64,000 nt of DNA from UBA6244 sp041582875 (GTDB lineage Bacteria; Bacteroidota; Bacteroidia; Bacteroidales; F082). The notes under the pieces are model-generated. The model had not been told where the DNA came from. It did no database searches and saw only the letters and a program-made list of their open reading frames with translations. The first letter of the stretch is position 1; each line of letters opens with the position of its first letter. Location: positions 35,666-99,665 of the forward strand of contig JBFHGX010000002.1 in NCBI GenBank assembly GCA_041582875.1, given 5' to 3'. A program made the translations under genes and the position numbers. Positions 6,952-14,972 of this stretch are shown here, piece after piece.

Positions 6952-9198
6952 ATGAAAACGAGAAGAGAGTTTATTAAAATTTCAGCTGCAGGAGCAGGAG
7001 TAGCTGCCGTTGGATTGAGTACCATCAATATTGCTGGTCTCAATTTGGCTAGTGCAGCCAATAATGTTTCAGCAGTAAGCGACGAGGAAATGACTTCCTT
7101 TCCCACCTATTGTGAAGTGTGCTTCTGGAAATGTGCTGGCTGGACTTACGTTGATAAAAACAATAATATCCGGAAGATTATCGGAAATGTTGACGACCCT
7201 CACTGTAACGGGAGATTATGCCCCAGAGGAACAGGAGGAGTTGGTATGTATACAGACGAAGATCGGTTGAAAACGCCTCTTATTCGTGAAACCGTAAATG
7301 GAAAAGCTGCTTTCCGCAAAGCATCCTGGGATGAAGCCCTTGATTTGGTGGCCTCCAAAATGAAAGAGGTTGCAGAAAAACATGGCCCTGAATCCTTTGC
7401 ACTGTTTAATCATGGTGCTCCTGGAGCACATTTCAAACATCTGCTGCATGCATATGGAAGCGAAAACGAGGGAGAACCTGCTTGGGCCCAATGTCGTGGA
7501 CCACGCGAAGTAGGATTTTCTGCCACCTTTGGCAGCTGGATAGGCTCTCCGGAACCAACTGATATCCGCGATACAAACTGTCTTGTTTTGATTGGATCTC
7601 ATATCGGTGAAAACATGCACAATGGTCAGGTTCAAGAGGTTGCTGATATTATTGGTCGTGATGCAACCATCATTACAGTTGATCCCCGTTTGAGTACGGT
7701 AGCTTCGAAATCCAAATATTGGTTACCCATTAAACCGGCAACGGATATTGCGCTGCTTTTGTCATGGATTCATGTATTGATTTATGAAAACCTTTACGAT
7801 AAAGCTTATGTGGAACAATACACCATGGGCTTTGAACAACTAAAAGAGCATGTAAAAAATATGACTCCTGAGTGGGCATATGGAATCACAACCATTGAAC
7901 CTTCAATAATAAGAAAAACCGCCCGAGAAATGGCCAATGCTGCTCCAGCAGTTATTGTTCACCCCGGAAGACATGTGGTTTGGTATGGCGATGATAGCCA
8001 ACGTGAAAGAGCCATCGCTATTATGAACGCACTATTGGGCTCATGGGGCAAAAGGGGTGGCTTCTACTTTAAAGAAAGTCTTCCTATTCCAAAATATCCA
8101 CACCCCAAATATCCACATGCTCATTGGACCTGGAAAGACAATTTGGATGGAAAATATCCGCTCTCGGCCATGGCAATTACAACTGAATTACTTGCGGCAT
8201 CTATTCCTGAATTTGACTACAAACATCAAATTAAAGCATGGATTGTTGCTGGAACCAATCTGCCACTTACCATACCTAACAAGGAGCTTTTCAAAACAGC
8301 AGCAGAATCCGTTGAATTTATTTGTGTAGTAGACACCATGCCGATGGATATTACCGGTTATGCTGATGTAATCTTACCAGAATGTACATATCTAGAAAGA
8401 TATGACACTTTGCGATCAGCCCCTCACCGTCAACCTAACGTGGCACTTCGTATGCCAGCTGTTCAACCCAAATATGAAACAAAACCATCTTGGTGGATCG
8501 CAAAACAATTGGGCGAAAGACTTGGTCTGGGCGAATATTTCGACTATGATGACTATGAAGAGGTGATTAGCTGGCAACTGGAAAAATTAGGAACCTCTTT
8601 GGAGGAAATGAAAAAGATAGGCGTAAAAATGTTCGATCGTCAATCTGGGCCACTCTATCTGGCAGATGGAGAAGACTATCATTTCAACACCAATTCTGGA
8701 AAAATTGAGTTATACTCAACCGAATTTGCAGATCTGGGCTTTGATCCTATGCCAAACTTCACCAAACATCCGGAACCTGAAGAAGGATTCTACCGACTTA
8801 TATATGGACGCGCCCCAATGCACACTTTTTCACGAACTTCGAACAACCACAACTTGTTTGATTTGATGAATGAAAATGCCGTATGGGTTAATCCTAAAGT
8901 AGCTAAATTATGGGACTTGAAAACTGGTCAAATGGTTTGGCTTCAAAACCAGGACGGAATTGTTTCTAAATTCCCGATAAAAGTCCGTGTAACTGAGCGC
9001 ATCCGCTGGGATTCAGTATACATGGTACATGGATTTGGACATGACAATAAAAAATTAAGCCGCACTTATGGTCGCGGAGCCAGTGATACACAATTAATTA
9101 CAAATGTTATGGTTGACCCAATGATGGGAGGTACCGGAATGAGAGGAAACTTTGTGACTTTCATTATTGAAAACCCAGGAAAGGAGGCTGAAGTATGA
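6952..9198 (+). CDS. Periplasmic molybdopterin oxidoreductase, PsrA/PhsA type
   Basis: 748 residues from ATG 6952; an in-frame TTG at 6931 would put seven residues before the twin-arginine signal and is less likely. TRREFIK starts a Tat signal that ends near ASA-AN. The [4Fe-4S] motif is C-x2-C-x3-C (Cys54, 57, 61) with Cys90 before PRG. Cys181 in AQCRGPRE is the expected Mo ligand, as in polysulfide and thiosulfate reductases rather than the Ser or SeCys of other branches. Motifs WIGSPEP and YGRAPMHTFSRT fit the family. It overlaps the ferredoxin gene by ATGA. It likely reduces thiosulfate, polysulfide or tetrathionate, or oxidises sulfite; the substrate cannot be decided from sequence. Confidence 0.88.
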   Translation: MKTRREFIKISAAGAGVAAVGLSTINIAGLNLASAANNVSAVSDEEMTSFPTYCEVCFWKCAGWTYVDKNNNIRKIIGNVDDPHCNGRLCPRGTGGVGMYTDEDRLKTPLIRETVNGKAAFRKASWDEALDLVASKMKEVAEKHGPESFALFNHGAPGAHFKHLLHAYGSENEGEPAWAQCRGPREVGFSATFGSWIGSPEPTDIRDTNCLVLIGSHIGENMHNGQVQEVADIIGRDATIITVDPRLSTVASKSKYWLPIKPATDIALLLSWIHVLIYENLYDKAYVEQYTMGFEQLKEHVKNMTPEWAYGITTIEPSIIRKTAREMANAAPAVIVHPGRHVVWYGDDSQRERAIAIMNALLGSWGKRGGFYFKESLPIPKYPHPKYPHAHWTWKDNLDGKYPLSAMAITTELLAASIPEFDYKHQIKAWIVAGTNLPLTIPNKELFKTAAESVEFICVVDTMPMDITGYADVILPECTYLERYDTLRSAPHRQPNVALRMPAVQPKYETKPSWWIAKQLGERLGLGEYFDYDDYEEVISWQLEKLGTSLEEMKKIGVKMFDRQSGPLYLADGEDYHFNTNSGKIELYSTEFADLGFDPMPNFTKHPEPEEGFYRLIYGRAPMHTFSRTSNNHNLFDLMNENAVWVNPKVAKLWDLKTGQMVWLQNQDGIVSKFPIKVRVTERIRWDSVYMVHGFGHDNKKLSRTYGRGASDTQLITNVMVDPMMGGTGMRGNFVTFIIENPGKEAEV

Positions 9199-9728
9199 GA
9201 TACGCGATGGCCATAGACACCAAAAAATGTGTCGGTTGCAGTGACTGTGTAGTCGCTTGTCAAACAGAAAACAACGTTCCTCACGGCTATTGCCGCGACT
9301 GGATTGTTGAAAATGTAAATGGCAGTTATCCGATAGTAGAAGTTGAACTTCGGTCGGAACGCTGTAACCACTGCGAAAACTCCCCATGTGTACGTTGTTG
9401 TCCAACAGGAGCAAGTCACATTGTTGATGGTGGAATTGTATTGGTAACACACAATGAATGTATTGGTTGTGGGGCCTGCATCGAATCATGCCCTTATGAT
9501 GCAAGATATTCTCATCCTGAAGGTTATGTAGACAAATGCACCTTCTGTCAGCATCGTCTCGAAAAAGGACAAAACACGGCTTGTGTGGAAGTATGCCCAA
9601 CGAAATGCTTGCATTTTGGAGACATTGACGATCCTTATAGTGATGTTTCTTTGGCACTTAAAAACAGAACCTGGAAAGTTTTAGCTCCGGAAGCAGGTAC
9701 CAAACCTCAATTATATTTCCTAACCTAA
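9195..9728 (+). CDS. Four-cluster ferredoxin subunit, PsrB type
   Basis: 177 residues with 16 cysteines in four groups: C-x2-C-x2-C-x3-C near residues 12-22, a C-x2-C-x4-C-x3-CP group, C-x2-C-x2-C-x3-CP, and C-x2-C-x11-C-x3-CP. These should bind four [4Fe-4S] clusters. It passes electrons between the catalytic Mo subunit and the NrfD-type membrane subunit. No signal peptide: such subunits are co-exported with the Tat substrate. The start overlaps the previous stop by four bases, showing translational coupling. Confidence 0.92.
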   Translation: MRYAMAIDTKKCVGCSDCVVACQTENNVPHGYCRDWIVENVNGSYPIVEVELRSERCNHCENSPCVRCCPTGASHIVDGGIVLVTHNECIGCGACIESCPYDARYSHPEGYVDKCTFCQHRLEKGQNTACVEVCPTKCLHFGDIDDPYSDVSLALKNRTWKVLAPEAGTKPQLYFLT

Positions 9729-9744
9729 AAAAAAGCGTATCAGC

Positions 9745-10686
9745 ATGAAAGAAGAATTATTTGTTAGTGGACGTAATATCCCAAACATCGATCCATTCCT
9801 ACATATCTGGCATTGGCAAATTCCGCTCTACCTTTTTCTGGGGGGATTGGCCGCAGGAATTTTATTTTTTGCCGGTTTATTTACCGTAATGGGTAAAGAA
9901 AAAGAAATGCCTACAACTGTAAAATGGGCACCATTTTTGGTTCCTATTGCATTGGTTTTAGGATTGTTTGCCTTATTTCTTGATTTAAAACATGAGATGT
10001 ATTTCTGGCGTTTGTACACAACCATTCGCATGGAGTCCCCCATGTCGTGGGGAGCATGGACTTTAATGATTGTTACACCTTTATCCATGATATGGGCCGC
10101 AACCTATTTAAAAGAATTGCTTCCGGAATGGAACTGGAAATTCAAATTCGTTGAACAAATCATCGAATTTTTTATTGAAAAAAGAAAAGAAATGGCCTGG
10201 GCCATGATGTTTCTAGCCGTAATTTTAGGTGTATATACAGGCATTTTACTGTCGGCGTTCAATGCGCGACCACTTTGGAACACCTCAATATTAGGCCCCT
10301 TATTTTTAGTTTCAGGTTTATCAACAGGATTAGCAACCATCATCTGGATGTCGAAAGACAAAAAAGAAAGAAATATTTTAAGTAAAATAGACATCGTACT
10401 TATAGCAGTTGAACTCTTTCTGATTGTTCATTTGTTCATGGGATTTCTTGCAGCTTCGGAGGTTCAAATTGAGGCAGCTGAGCTATTCTTAGGAGGAGCA
10501 TTTACAGTAACTTTCTGGGTTTTTGTAGTCATTCTCGGACTTATTTTTCCGCTTATTCTGGAAATACTCGAACTTAACGGATTTCACATCCCTATCTGGA
10601 TACCGGCATTGCTCATTCTTATTGGCGGACTCGTTTTCCGTTTTGTAATGGTTGAAGCTGGTCAAATCACCCGTTACCTTTATTAA
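9745..10686 (+). CDS. NrfD/PsrC-family quinone-interacting membrane subunit
   Basis: 313 residues with about eight to nine membrane helices. After an N-terminal segment with PNIDPFLHIWHWQ, GGLAAGILFF begins the first helix, as is usual in NrfD proteins. It anchors the PsrAB-like pair to the periplasmic face and exchanges electrons with menaquinol or menaquinone. It starts 16 bases after the ferredoxin gene and ends 17 bases before the first YeeE gene, so one operon is likely. The short length fits PsrC rather than longer DmsC-like forms. Confidence 0.9.
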   Translation: MKEELFVSGRNIPNIDPFLHIWHWQIPLYLFLGGLAAGILFFAGLFTVMGKEKEMPTTVKWAPFLVPIALVLGLFALFLDLKHEMYFWRLYTTIRMESPMSWGAWTLMIVTPLSMIWAATYLKELLPEWNWKFKFVEQIIEFFIEKRKEMAWAMMFLAVILGVYTGILLSAFNARPLWNTSILGPLFLVSGLSTGLATIIWMSKDKKERNILSKIDIVLIAVELFLIVHLFMGFLAASEVQIEAAELFLGGAFTVTFWVFVVILGLIFPLILEILELNGFHIPIWIPALLILIGGLVFRFVMVEAGQITRYLY

Positions 10687-10703
10687 CATTAACGTATTTT
10701 ACT

Positions 10704-11240
10704 ATGAATCAACACATAAACAATTCTGATCGACCAAAATATATCAATCCGTATTTTGGAGGTATTTTATTAGGACTTGTGCTTTTAGCTACATTCTACA
10801 TCACAGGAAGAGGTTTAGGAGCAAGTGGAGCTATTAAAAGTGCTGTAGTTACTGCCGTTGACAAGGTAGCCCCTACCCATGCTGAGAAGAACACTTTCAT
10901 GAGCAAATTTATTTCTGATGATGAATCACCGATGTACAATTGGCTGGTTTTCGAATCATTGGGAATATTTATTGGTGGTATTCTGTCAGGTGCACTTTTT
11001 GGGAGAATTAAAAAACTTAGAATTGAAAAATCACCTAAAATATCTAACAAAACGAGGTTAATTGCTGCCGCAATTGGTGGTATTCTGTTCGGAATAGGAA
11101 GTCAGTTTGGAAGAGGCTGCTCAAGTGGCGCGGCACTTAGCGGAACGGGGTCGTTTGCTTTTGGGGGACTCATCGTTATGATTACCATGTTTGGCTCAGG
11201 CTACCTGATTGCCTATTTTTTCAGAAAATTGTGGATTTAA
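10704..11240 (+). CDS. YeeE/YedE-family sulfur transporter, half-size protein 1
   Basis: 178 residues with about four membrane helices. The family signature GSQFGRGCSSG carries the conserved cysteine and is followed by SGTGSFAFGG. YeeE proteins import thiosulfate through a relay of cysteines; here the fold is split over two adjacent genes, this one and the next (19 bases apart), which likely form one heteromeric pore. The position directly behind the Mo oxidoreductase and before two rhodanese-fold proteins suggests transport of the sulfane-sulfur substrate or product of that enzyme. Confidence 0.85.
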   Translation: MNQHINNSDRPKYINPYFGGILLGLVLLATFYITGRGLGASGAIKSAVVTAVDKVAPTHAEKNTFMSKFISDDESPMYNWLVFESLGIFIGGILSGALFGRIKKLRIEKSPKISNKTRLIAAAIGGILFGIGSQFGRGCSSGAALSGTGSFAFGGLIVMITMFGSGYLIAYFFRKLWI

Positions 11241-11259
11241 ACTTTTAAACTAAAAAACT

Positions 11260-11862
11260 ATGGGACCTTTAATACCTCAAGGAATAATACCAATGGGCTG
11301 GGATTTTGTAATTGCTATCCTATTGGGCATCGCTTTTGGATTTGTGCTTGAAGCCTCTGGGTTTTCATCATCAAGAAACATTACCGGTGTTTTTTACGGT
11401 TACAATTTCGTTGTTCTTCGCGTATTTTTTACCGCTGTTATCGTGGCCATGATCGGCCTTCAATATTTCGATTATTTTGGTTGGATTGACTTGGATCAAA
11501 TATACGTATTACCCACCTATTTGGCACCTATGCTGGTAGGAGGAGTAATCATGGGTTTTGGATTTATTCTTGGCGGATTCTGTCCTGGAACAAGTTACAC
11601 AGCTATTGCCATTGGAAAACTCGACGCTATTGTCTTTACCGGTGGTCTGTTTTTAGGCATCTTCCTATTTTCAGAAATATACCCATTTATCGAACCATTT
11701 TACACTTCAGGTAATATGGGAAACATCACCATTGGTGAATTTTTTGGTATCTCAAATACTTTGATAACCTTCATTTTTGTTATCATCGGTGTAGTAGCTT
11801 TTTACGTCACATGGCTAATTGAAAAACGGGTAAGAAAAACCATTACGGAGTATAAATTTTAA
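11260..11862 (+). CDS. YeeE/YedE-family sulfur transporter, half-size protein 2
   Basis: 200 residues with about five membrane helices. Two signature blocks are visible: GFVLEASGFSSSRN near the N-terminus, where other YeeE proteins may have cysteine but this half-size branch often has Ser or Gly, and GGFCPGTSYTAIAIG, with the conserved cysteine. It is the probable partner of the preceding half-transporter. The next gene starts four bases after its stop. Each half has its own start codon and complete signature, so this is not a frameshifted single gene. Confidence 0.85.
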   Translation: MGPLIPQGIIPMGWDFVIAILLGIAFGFVLEASGFSSSRNITGVFYGYNFVVLRVFFTAVIVAMIGLQYFDYFGWIDLDQIYVLPTYLAPMLVGGVIMGFGFILGGFCPGTSYTAIAIGKLDAIVFTGGLFLGIFLFSEIYPFIEPFYTSGNMGNITIGEFFGISNTLITFIFVIIGVVAFYVTWLIEKRVRKTITEYKF

Positions 11863-11866
11863 TATC

Positions 11867-12478
11867 ATGAATAAGAACTATATCATTCTGATGGGCATAC
11901 TCATTCTGCTTGCTGCAGGATTGCTGGTATTACCTGAAAAGAATAATTCAAAAGAACTTAACCCGGAACTTCTGATGTGGGATATTGTACAGCCTACTCG
12001 CTATGTTTCTACAGATGAAGTGGCCAAAATGATTATCGAACACGATCCGCTTCTTATGCTTGTAGATGTTAGATCTGAAGAAGAGTATCAAGCTTTTTCG
12101 TTGACCAAGGCATTTAATTTGCCTCTCGACAGTTTTGCGTTGGATTATGTAAAAGAAGCGCTTACTGTTGAAGACGAAAACATTGTACTTTATTCCAATG
12201 ATGACCTTAAAGCTGACCAAGCGTGGGTAATTGCCAAGAGACTTGGCATAAACAATATTTATGTTCTAAAAGGTGGACTAAATTGTTGGATCGAGACCAT
12301 CATCAAACCTGAAGCTCCGGACGAAACAGCTCCAACTACTGCATGGGATAATTACTCTTTCCGTAAAGGCGCCAGTATGTATTTTACAGGAGCTGAAATT
12401 TCTGCACCACAAGAAATAAGCACTGAAGTCATCGTTACAAGAAAGAAAAAAGCCAAAGTCGCCGAAGGTGGTTGTTAA
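11867..12478 (+). CDS. Membrane-anchored rhodanese-fold protein lacking the active Cys, Gly-Gly-Cys end
   Basis: 203 residues. One N-terminal membrane helix (about residues 4-22) is followed by Pro-Glu-Lys, so the domain should face the periplasm. The rhodanese fold is clear (LVDVRSEEEYQAF, KRLGINNIYVLKGGLNCW), but the active-site position is Ser110 (LYSNDD), so the canonical persulfide cannot form there. The protein ends RKKKAKVAEGGC, a basic tail with terminal Cys. It may be a sulfur carrier or docking partner for the YeeE pair that uses the tail cysteine. The following paralog shares the last 12 residues exactly. Confidence 0.8.
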   Translation: MNKNYIILMGILILLAAGLLVLPEKNNSKELNPELLMWDIVQPTRYVSTDEVAKMIIEHDPLLMLVDVRSEEEYQAFSLTKAFNLPLDSFALDYVKEALTVEDENIVLYSNDDLKADQAWVIAKRLGINNIYVLKGGLNCWIETIIKPEAPDETAPTTAWDNYSFRKGASMYFTGAEISAPQEISTEVIVTRKKKAKVAEGGC

Positions 12479-12498
12479 CCAATAAAAAAATAGAAACC

Positions 12499-13137
12499 AT
12501 GCATATCCACGAGTTAAATCCCAAAAAAACAATGATTACGCTCATCCTGTTTGTAACGGTAATCATTATCGGACTTATTACACTTTCCAAACCCCGACTT
12601 TCATATACTATATCACCAGAACAAACCATCGAAATGGTTCAGTTCGATGAGGGTTTTGTATATCCCTACGAACTTGAAGACATCCTTAACAAAACCATTG
12701 ATACGGTAATACTTATTGATATCCGAAATACGTTCCAATACGGAAGAGGGCATATTCCGACTGCTGAAAACATCTCAGCTGTTGAGTTGCTTTCAAAAGA
12801 CAATATAAAAAGACTGGAAGAGCTTAAAAACGCTGGGCAGGCTGTGTTAATATACGGCAACACACTTACCGAAGCCAACGGTCCTTTTATGGTGTTACGT
12901 CAAATAGGATTTGATAATGTAAAAGCCCTCATGGGAGGTTACGATTACTACAAAGAATGGCAAGATATGCTTGGTGATTCTTATGCTGATGATTCTTATT
13001 TCATGGGGGCAGCCGACTACGATTTTGCTGAAGAAGCCGCCAACGCATTGGCCATTGAAAACACAAGCTCTGACACCAAAATGAATGTAACCTTTGAGCG
13101 TAAGAAAAAAGCTAAAGTAGCTGAGGGAGGTTGTTAA
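12499..13137 (+). CDS. Membrane-anchored rhodanese-fold protein whose only Cys is C-terminal
   Basis: 212 residues from ATG 12499; a TTG at 12472 overlapping the previous gene is less likely. A membrane helix spans about residues 11-29 with basic residues before it. The rhodanese fold is recognisable (LIDIRNTFQYGRGHIP), but the active-site position is Gly120 (IYGNTL). The single cysteine of the whole protein is its last residue, in RKKKAKVAEGGC. That makes ordinary sulfurtransferase activity impossible and points to the tail as the functional group. It is the last gene of the operon, followed by a strong terminator. Confidence 0.8.
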   Translation: MHIHELNPKKTMITLILFVTVIIIGLITLSKPRLSYTISPEQTIEMVQFDEGFVYPYELEDILNKTIDTVILIDIRNTFQYGRGHIPTAENISAVELLSKDNIKRLEELKNAGQAVLIYGNTLTEANGPFMVLRQIGFDNVKALMGGYDYYKEWQDMLGDSYADDSYFMGAADYDFAEEAANALAIENTSSDTKMNVTFERKKKAKVAEGGC

Positions 13138-13154
13138 AAAGTTAGATAAAAAAA

Positions 13155-13178
13155 GGGGGCATAAGCCCCCTTTTTTTT
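13155..13178. terminator. Strong bidirectional terminator
   Basis: GGGGGC (13155-13160) / GCCCCC (13165-13170) with loop ATAA, A run before and T run after. It ends the Mo oxidoreductase/YeeE/rhodanese operon and the convergent Crp/Fnr gene 3. Confidence 0.93.
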
Positions 13179-13193
13179 GGGAAATAAATTTCA

Positions 13194-13889
13194 TTATCCG
13201 TTTTTTGAAACATTAACGAGTCGTGGGTAATCAATAATCTTTATGCTTTTACCAATGATTTCGATAATACCGTCTTTACGGAATTCAGACAATGTACGGA
13301 TAGTGTTTTCAGTGGTCATCGATATCATCTCACCCACTTCACGACGGGTAATGGGCATTTTAAATTCATGTTTTTGAAAAATGCGGTCAGCCAACATTAA
13401 CAAAATATAGGCAACCCGACCCCGGACTTGTTTCTGATTTAATTCAAACTGAATATTGATCACCTCTTCTGAAATTTTACTGATCTTATTAAGCAAACGC
13501 ATGGCAAAATAATGATTGGTTTTTACCACACTTTTTATGGCTGTTAAACGAATTTCACATACGTGCGTCTCTTCCAAAGCCGCAACCGAATAATTATATA
13601 CATTTCCAGAAAAAACACTTAGTAAATTAATAAACTCACCCGGACGACTTATCCCTAAAATATGATCTTTGCCAAATTTATCAGTGCGGTATATCTTTAC
13701 TAATCCCTTGCGGAGATACATAAATGATTGAACTTTCTGCCCTTCTTTCCTAAGCACTTCGCCTTTGGCAAAAGAGTATTCAACCCGGGATTCATCAATA
13801 ATACTATGCTCCAAATCGGTTAATTTATCAAAAAGTAACTTTCTGTAAATACAGGTATTACAAGCTTCAATTTCGGCAGTTCTTTTCAT
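13194..13889 (-). CDS. Crp/Fnr-family regulator 3, FNR-like cysteines
   Basis: 231 residues with beta roll, dimerisation helix and winged helix-turn-helix (MTTENTIRTLSEF). Its cysteines are Cys10 and Cys13 (CNTC) and Cys111 in THVCEIRL; the last matches the FNR ligand Cys122 context (MVCEIPF) almost residue for residue. The fourth FNR ligand is missing, so a three-Cys or externally completed cluster, or a thiol switch, is possible. It is convergent with the sulfur operon and divergent from tatC. An inverted repeat TGCAT-N6-ATGCA lies 62 bases upstream and is a good candidate for autoregulation. Confidence 0.87.
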   Translation of the reverse strand: MKRTAEIEACNTCIYRKLLFDKLTDLEHSIIDESRVEYSFAKGEVLRKEGQKVQSFMYLRKGLVKIYRTDKFGKDHILGISRPGEFINLLSVFSGNVYNYSVAALEETHVCEIRLTAIKSVVKTNHYFAMRLLNKISKISEEVINIQFELNQKQVRGRVAYILLMLADRIFQKHEFKMPITRREVGEMISMTTENTIRTLSEFRKDGIIEIIGKSIKIIDYPRLVNVSKNG

Positions 13890-13950
13890 AGATTATCAGT
13901 TTTTGATTTAATAGTTGAATTTTACTCACAAGCTCTAATGTTCAAAAATA

Positions 13951-13966
13951 TGCATTTTTTCATGCA
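13951..13966. promoter_or_regulatory. Inverted repeat, candidate Crp/Fnr operator
   Basis: TGCAT-N6-ATGCA has the geometry of a Crp-family operator and lies between Crp/Fnr gene 3 and tatC. It could control either or both. Confidence 0.5.
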
Positions 13967-14076
13967 AACCAACATTTTTTTATGAATAAATTAATATCAA
14001 TATACAAACCATTCAGATTCTTAAAATATCCCGCGATATTCCACAAAGCATTTATCTATTCATTTGATGGTTTTGC

Positions 14077-14084
14077 TACTTTTG
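14077..14084 (+). promoter_or_regulatory. -7 element of the tatC promoter
   Basis: TACTTTTG matches TAnnTTTG and lies 15 bases before the tatC start codon, implying a very short leader. The -33 element is not obvious. Confidence 0.5.
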
Positions 14085-14099
14085 ATTTTTATTTGACCA

Positions 14100-14933
14100 A
14101 TGGAAGAAATTAAAAATAAAAAAAATAAAAAATCAGAAAAGGTGATGACTTTTTGGGATCACCTAGAGGAATTACGCTGGCATATTCTGCGATCACTGAC
14201 AGCAATCATTATTATTGCTATCGTGGCTTTTGCCAACAGGAAAGTAGTGTTCGACCTTATTATTCTAGGCCCGAGCACCTCTGAATTTATTACAAATAAA
14301 CTGTTATGTATTGCCAGCGACTGGCTAAGTATTGAGGCCTTGTGCATAAAAAACATGAAGCTACAAATTATCAACATCAGTATGTCGGGACAGTTTTTAA
14401 CTCACATGTATATCTCAATGGTAACAGGGTTTATACTGGCCTTTCCTTATATATTATGGGAAATTTGGCGATTTATAAAACCAGCTATGAATGAAAACGA
14501 AAAAAAATATTCTACGGGAGGTGTTATTATTAGTTCGTTGTTGTTTTTTGTTGGCGTATTGTTCAGTTACTTTTTGATTGTCCCACTGACTGTCAACTTT
14601 TTAGGGACTTATCAGGTAAGCGAAAGCGTTTTTAATCAAATCTCGCTTTCATCCTACATAAGCACGGTAGTTTCAGTAACTTTTGCGGTTGGCGTTTCCT
14701 TTGAACTACCTATCGTAGTCTATTTTTTAACCAAAATCGGGATCATTACTCCTACCTTTCTCTCCAAAAACAGAAAATACATGTACGTTATTCTGTTGAT
14801 TATCTCTGCAATCATTACTCCACCTGACATGTTTAGTCAGCTATTAGTTGTTTTTCCGTTGATCGGATTATATGAGTTCTCGATTGCTGTTTCAAAACGA
14901 ATATACAAAAAAAGCTACGAGCCTATTAGCTAA
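14100..14933 (+). CDS. tatC: Twin-arginine translocase subunit TatC
   Basis: 277 residues with six predicted membrane helices. The conserved N-terminal signature FWDHLEELRWHILRSL marks the cytosolic face that binds twin-arginine signal peptides; ITPPDMFSQ near the end is also typical of TatC. A Lys-rich cytosolic extension of 15 residues precedes the domain. TatA is not in the window. The gene directly follows the sulfur island, whose Mo oxidoreductase has a Tat signal, though TatC serves the whole cell. Confidence 0.96.
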   Translation: MEEIKNKKNKKSEKVMTFWDHLEELRWHILRSLTAIIIIAIVAFANRKVVFDLIILGPSTSEFITNKLLCIASDWLSIEALCIKNMKLQIINISMSGQFLTHMYISMVTGFILAFPYILWEIWRFIKPAMNENEKKYSTGGVIISSLLFFVGVLFSYFLIVPLTVNFLGTYQVSESVFNQISLSSYISTVVSVTFAVGVSFELPIVVYFLTKIGIITPTFLSKNRKYMYVILLIISAIITPPDMFSQLLVVFPLIGLYEFSIAVSKRIYKKSYEPIS

Positions 14934-14972
14934 TCTTTTGGGATTTACTAATCACATTGAAACCATAACAGC

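Noticed and set aside
10704..11862. Two YeeE genes as one frameshifted gene
   Set aside because: Each has its own start codon, a complete signature motif and a 19-base gap; half-size pairs are known in this family.
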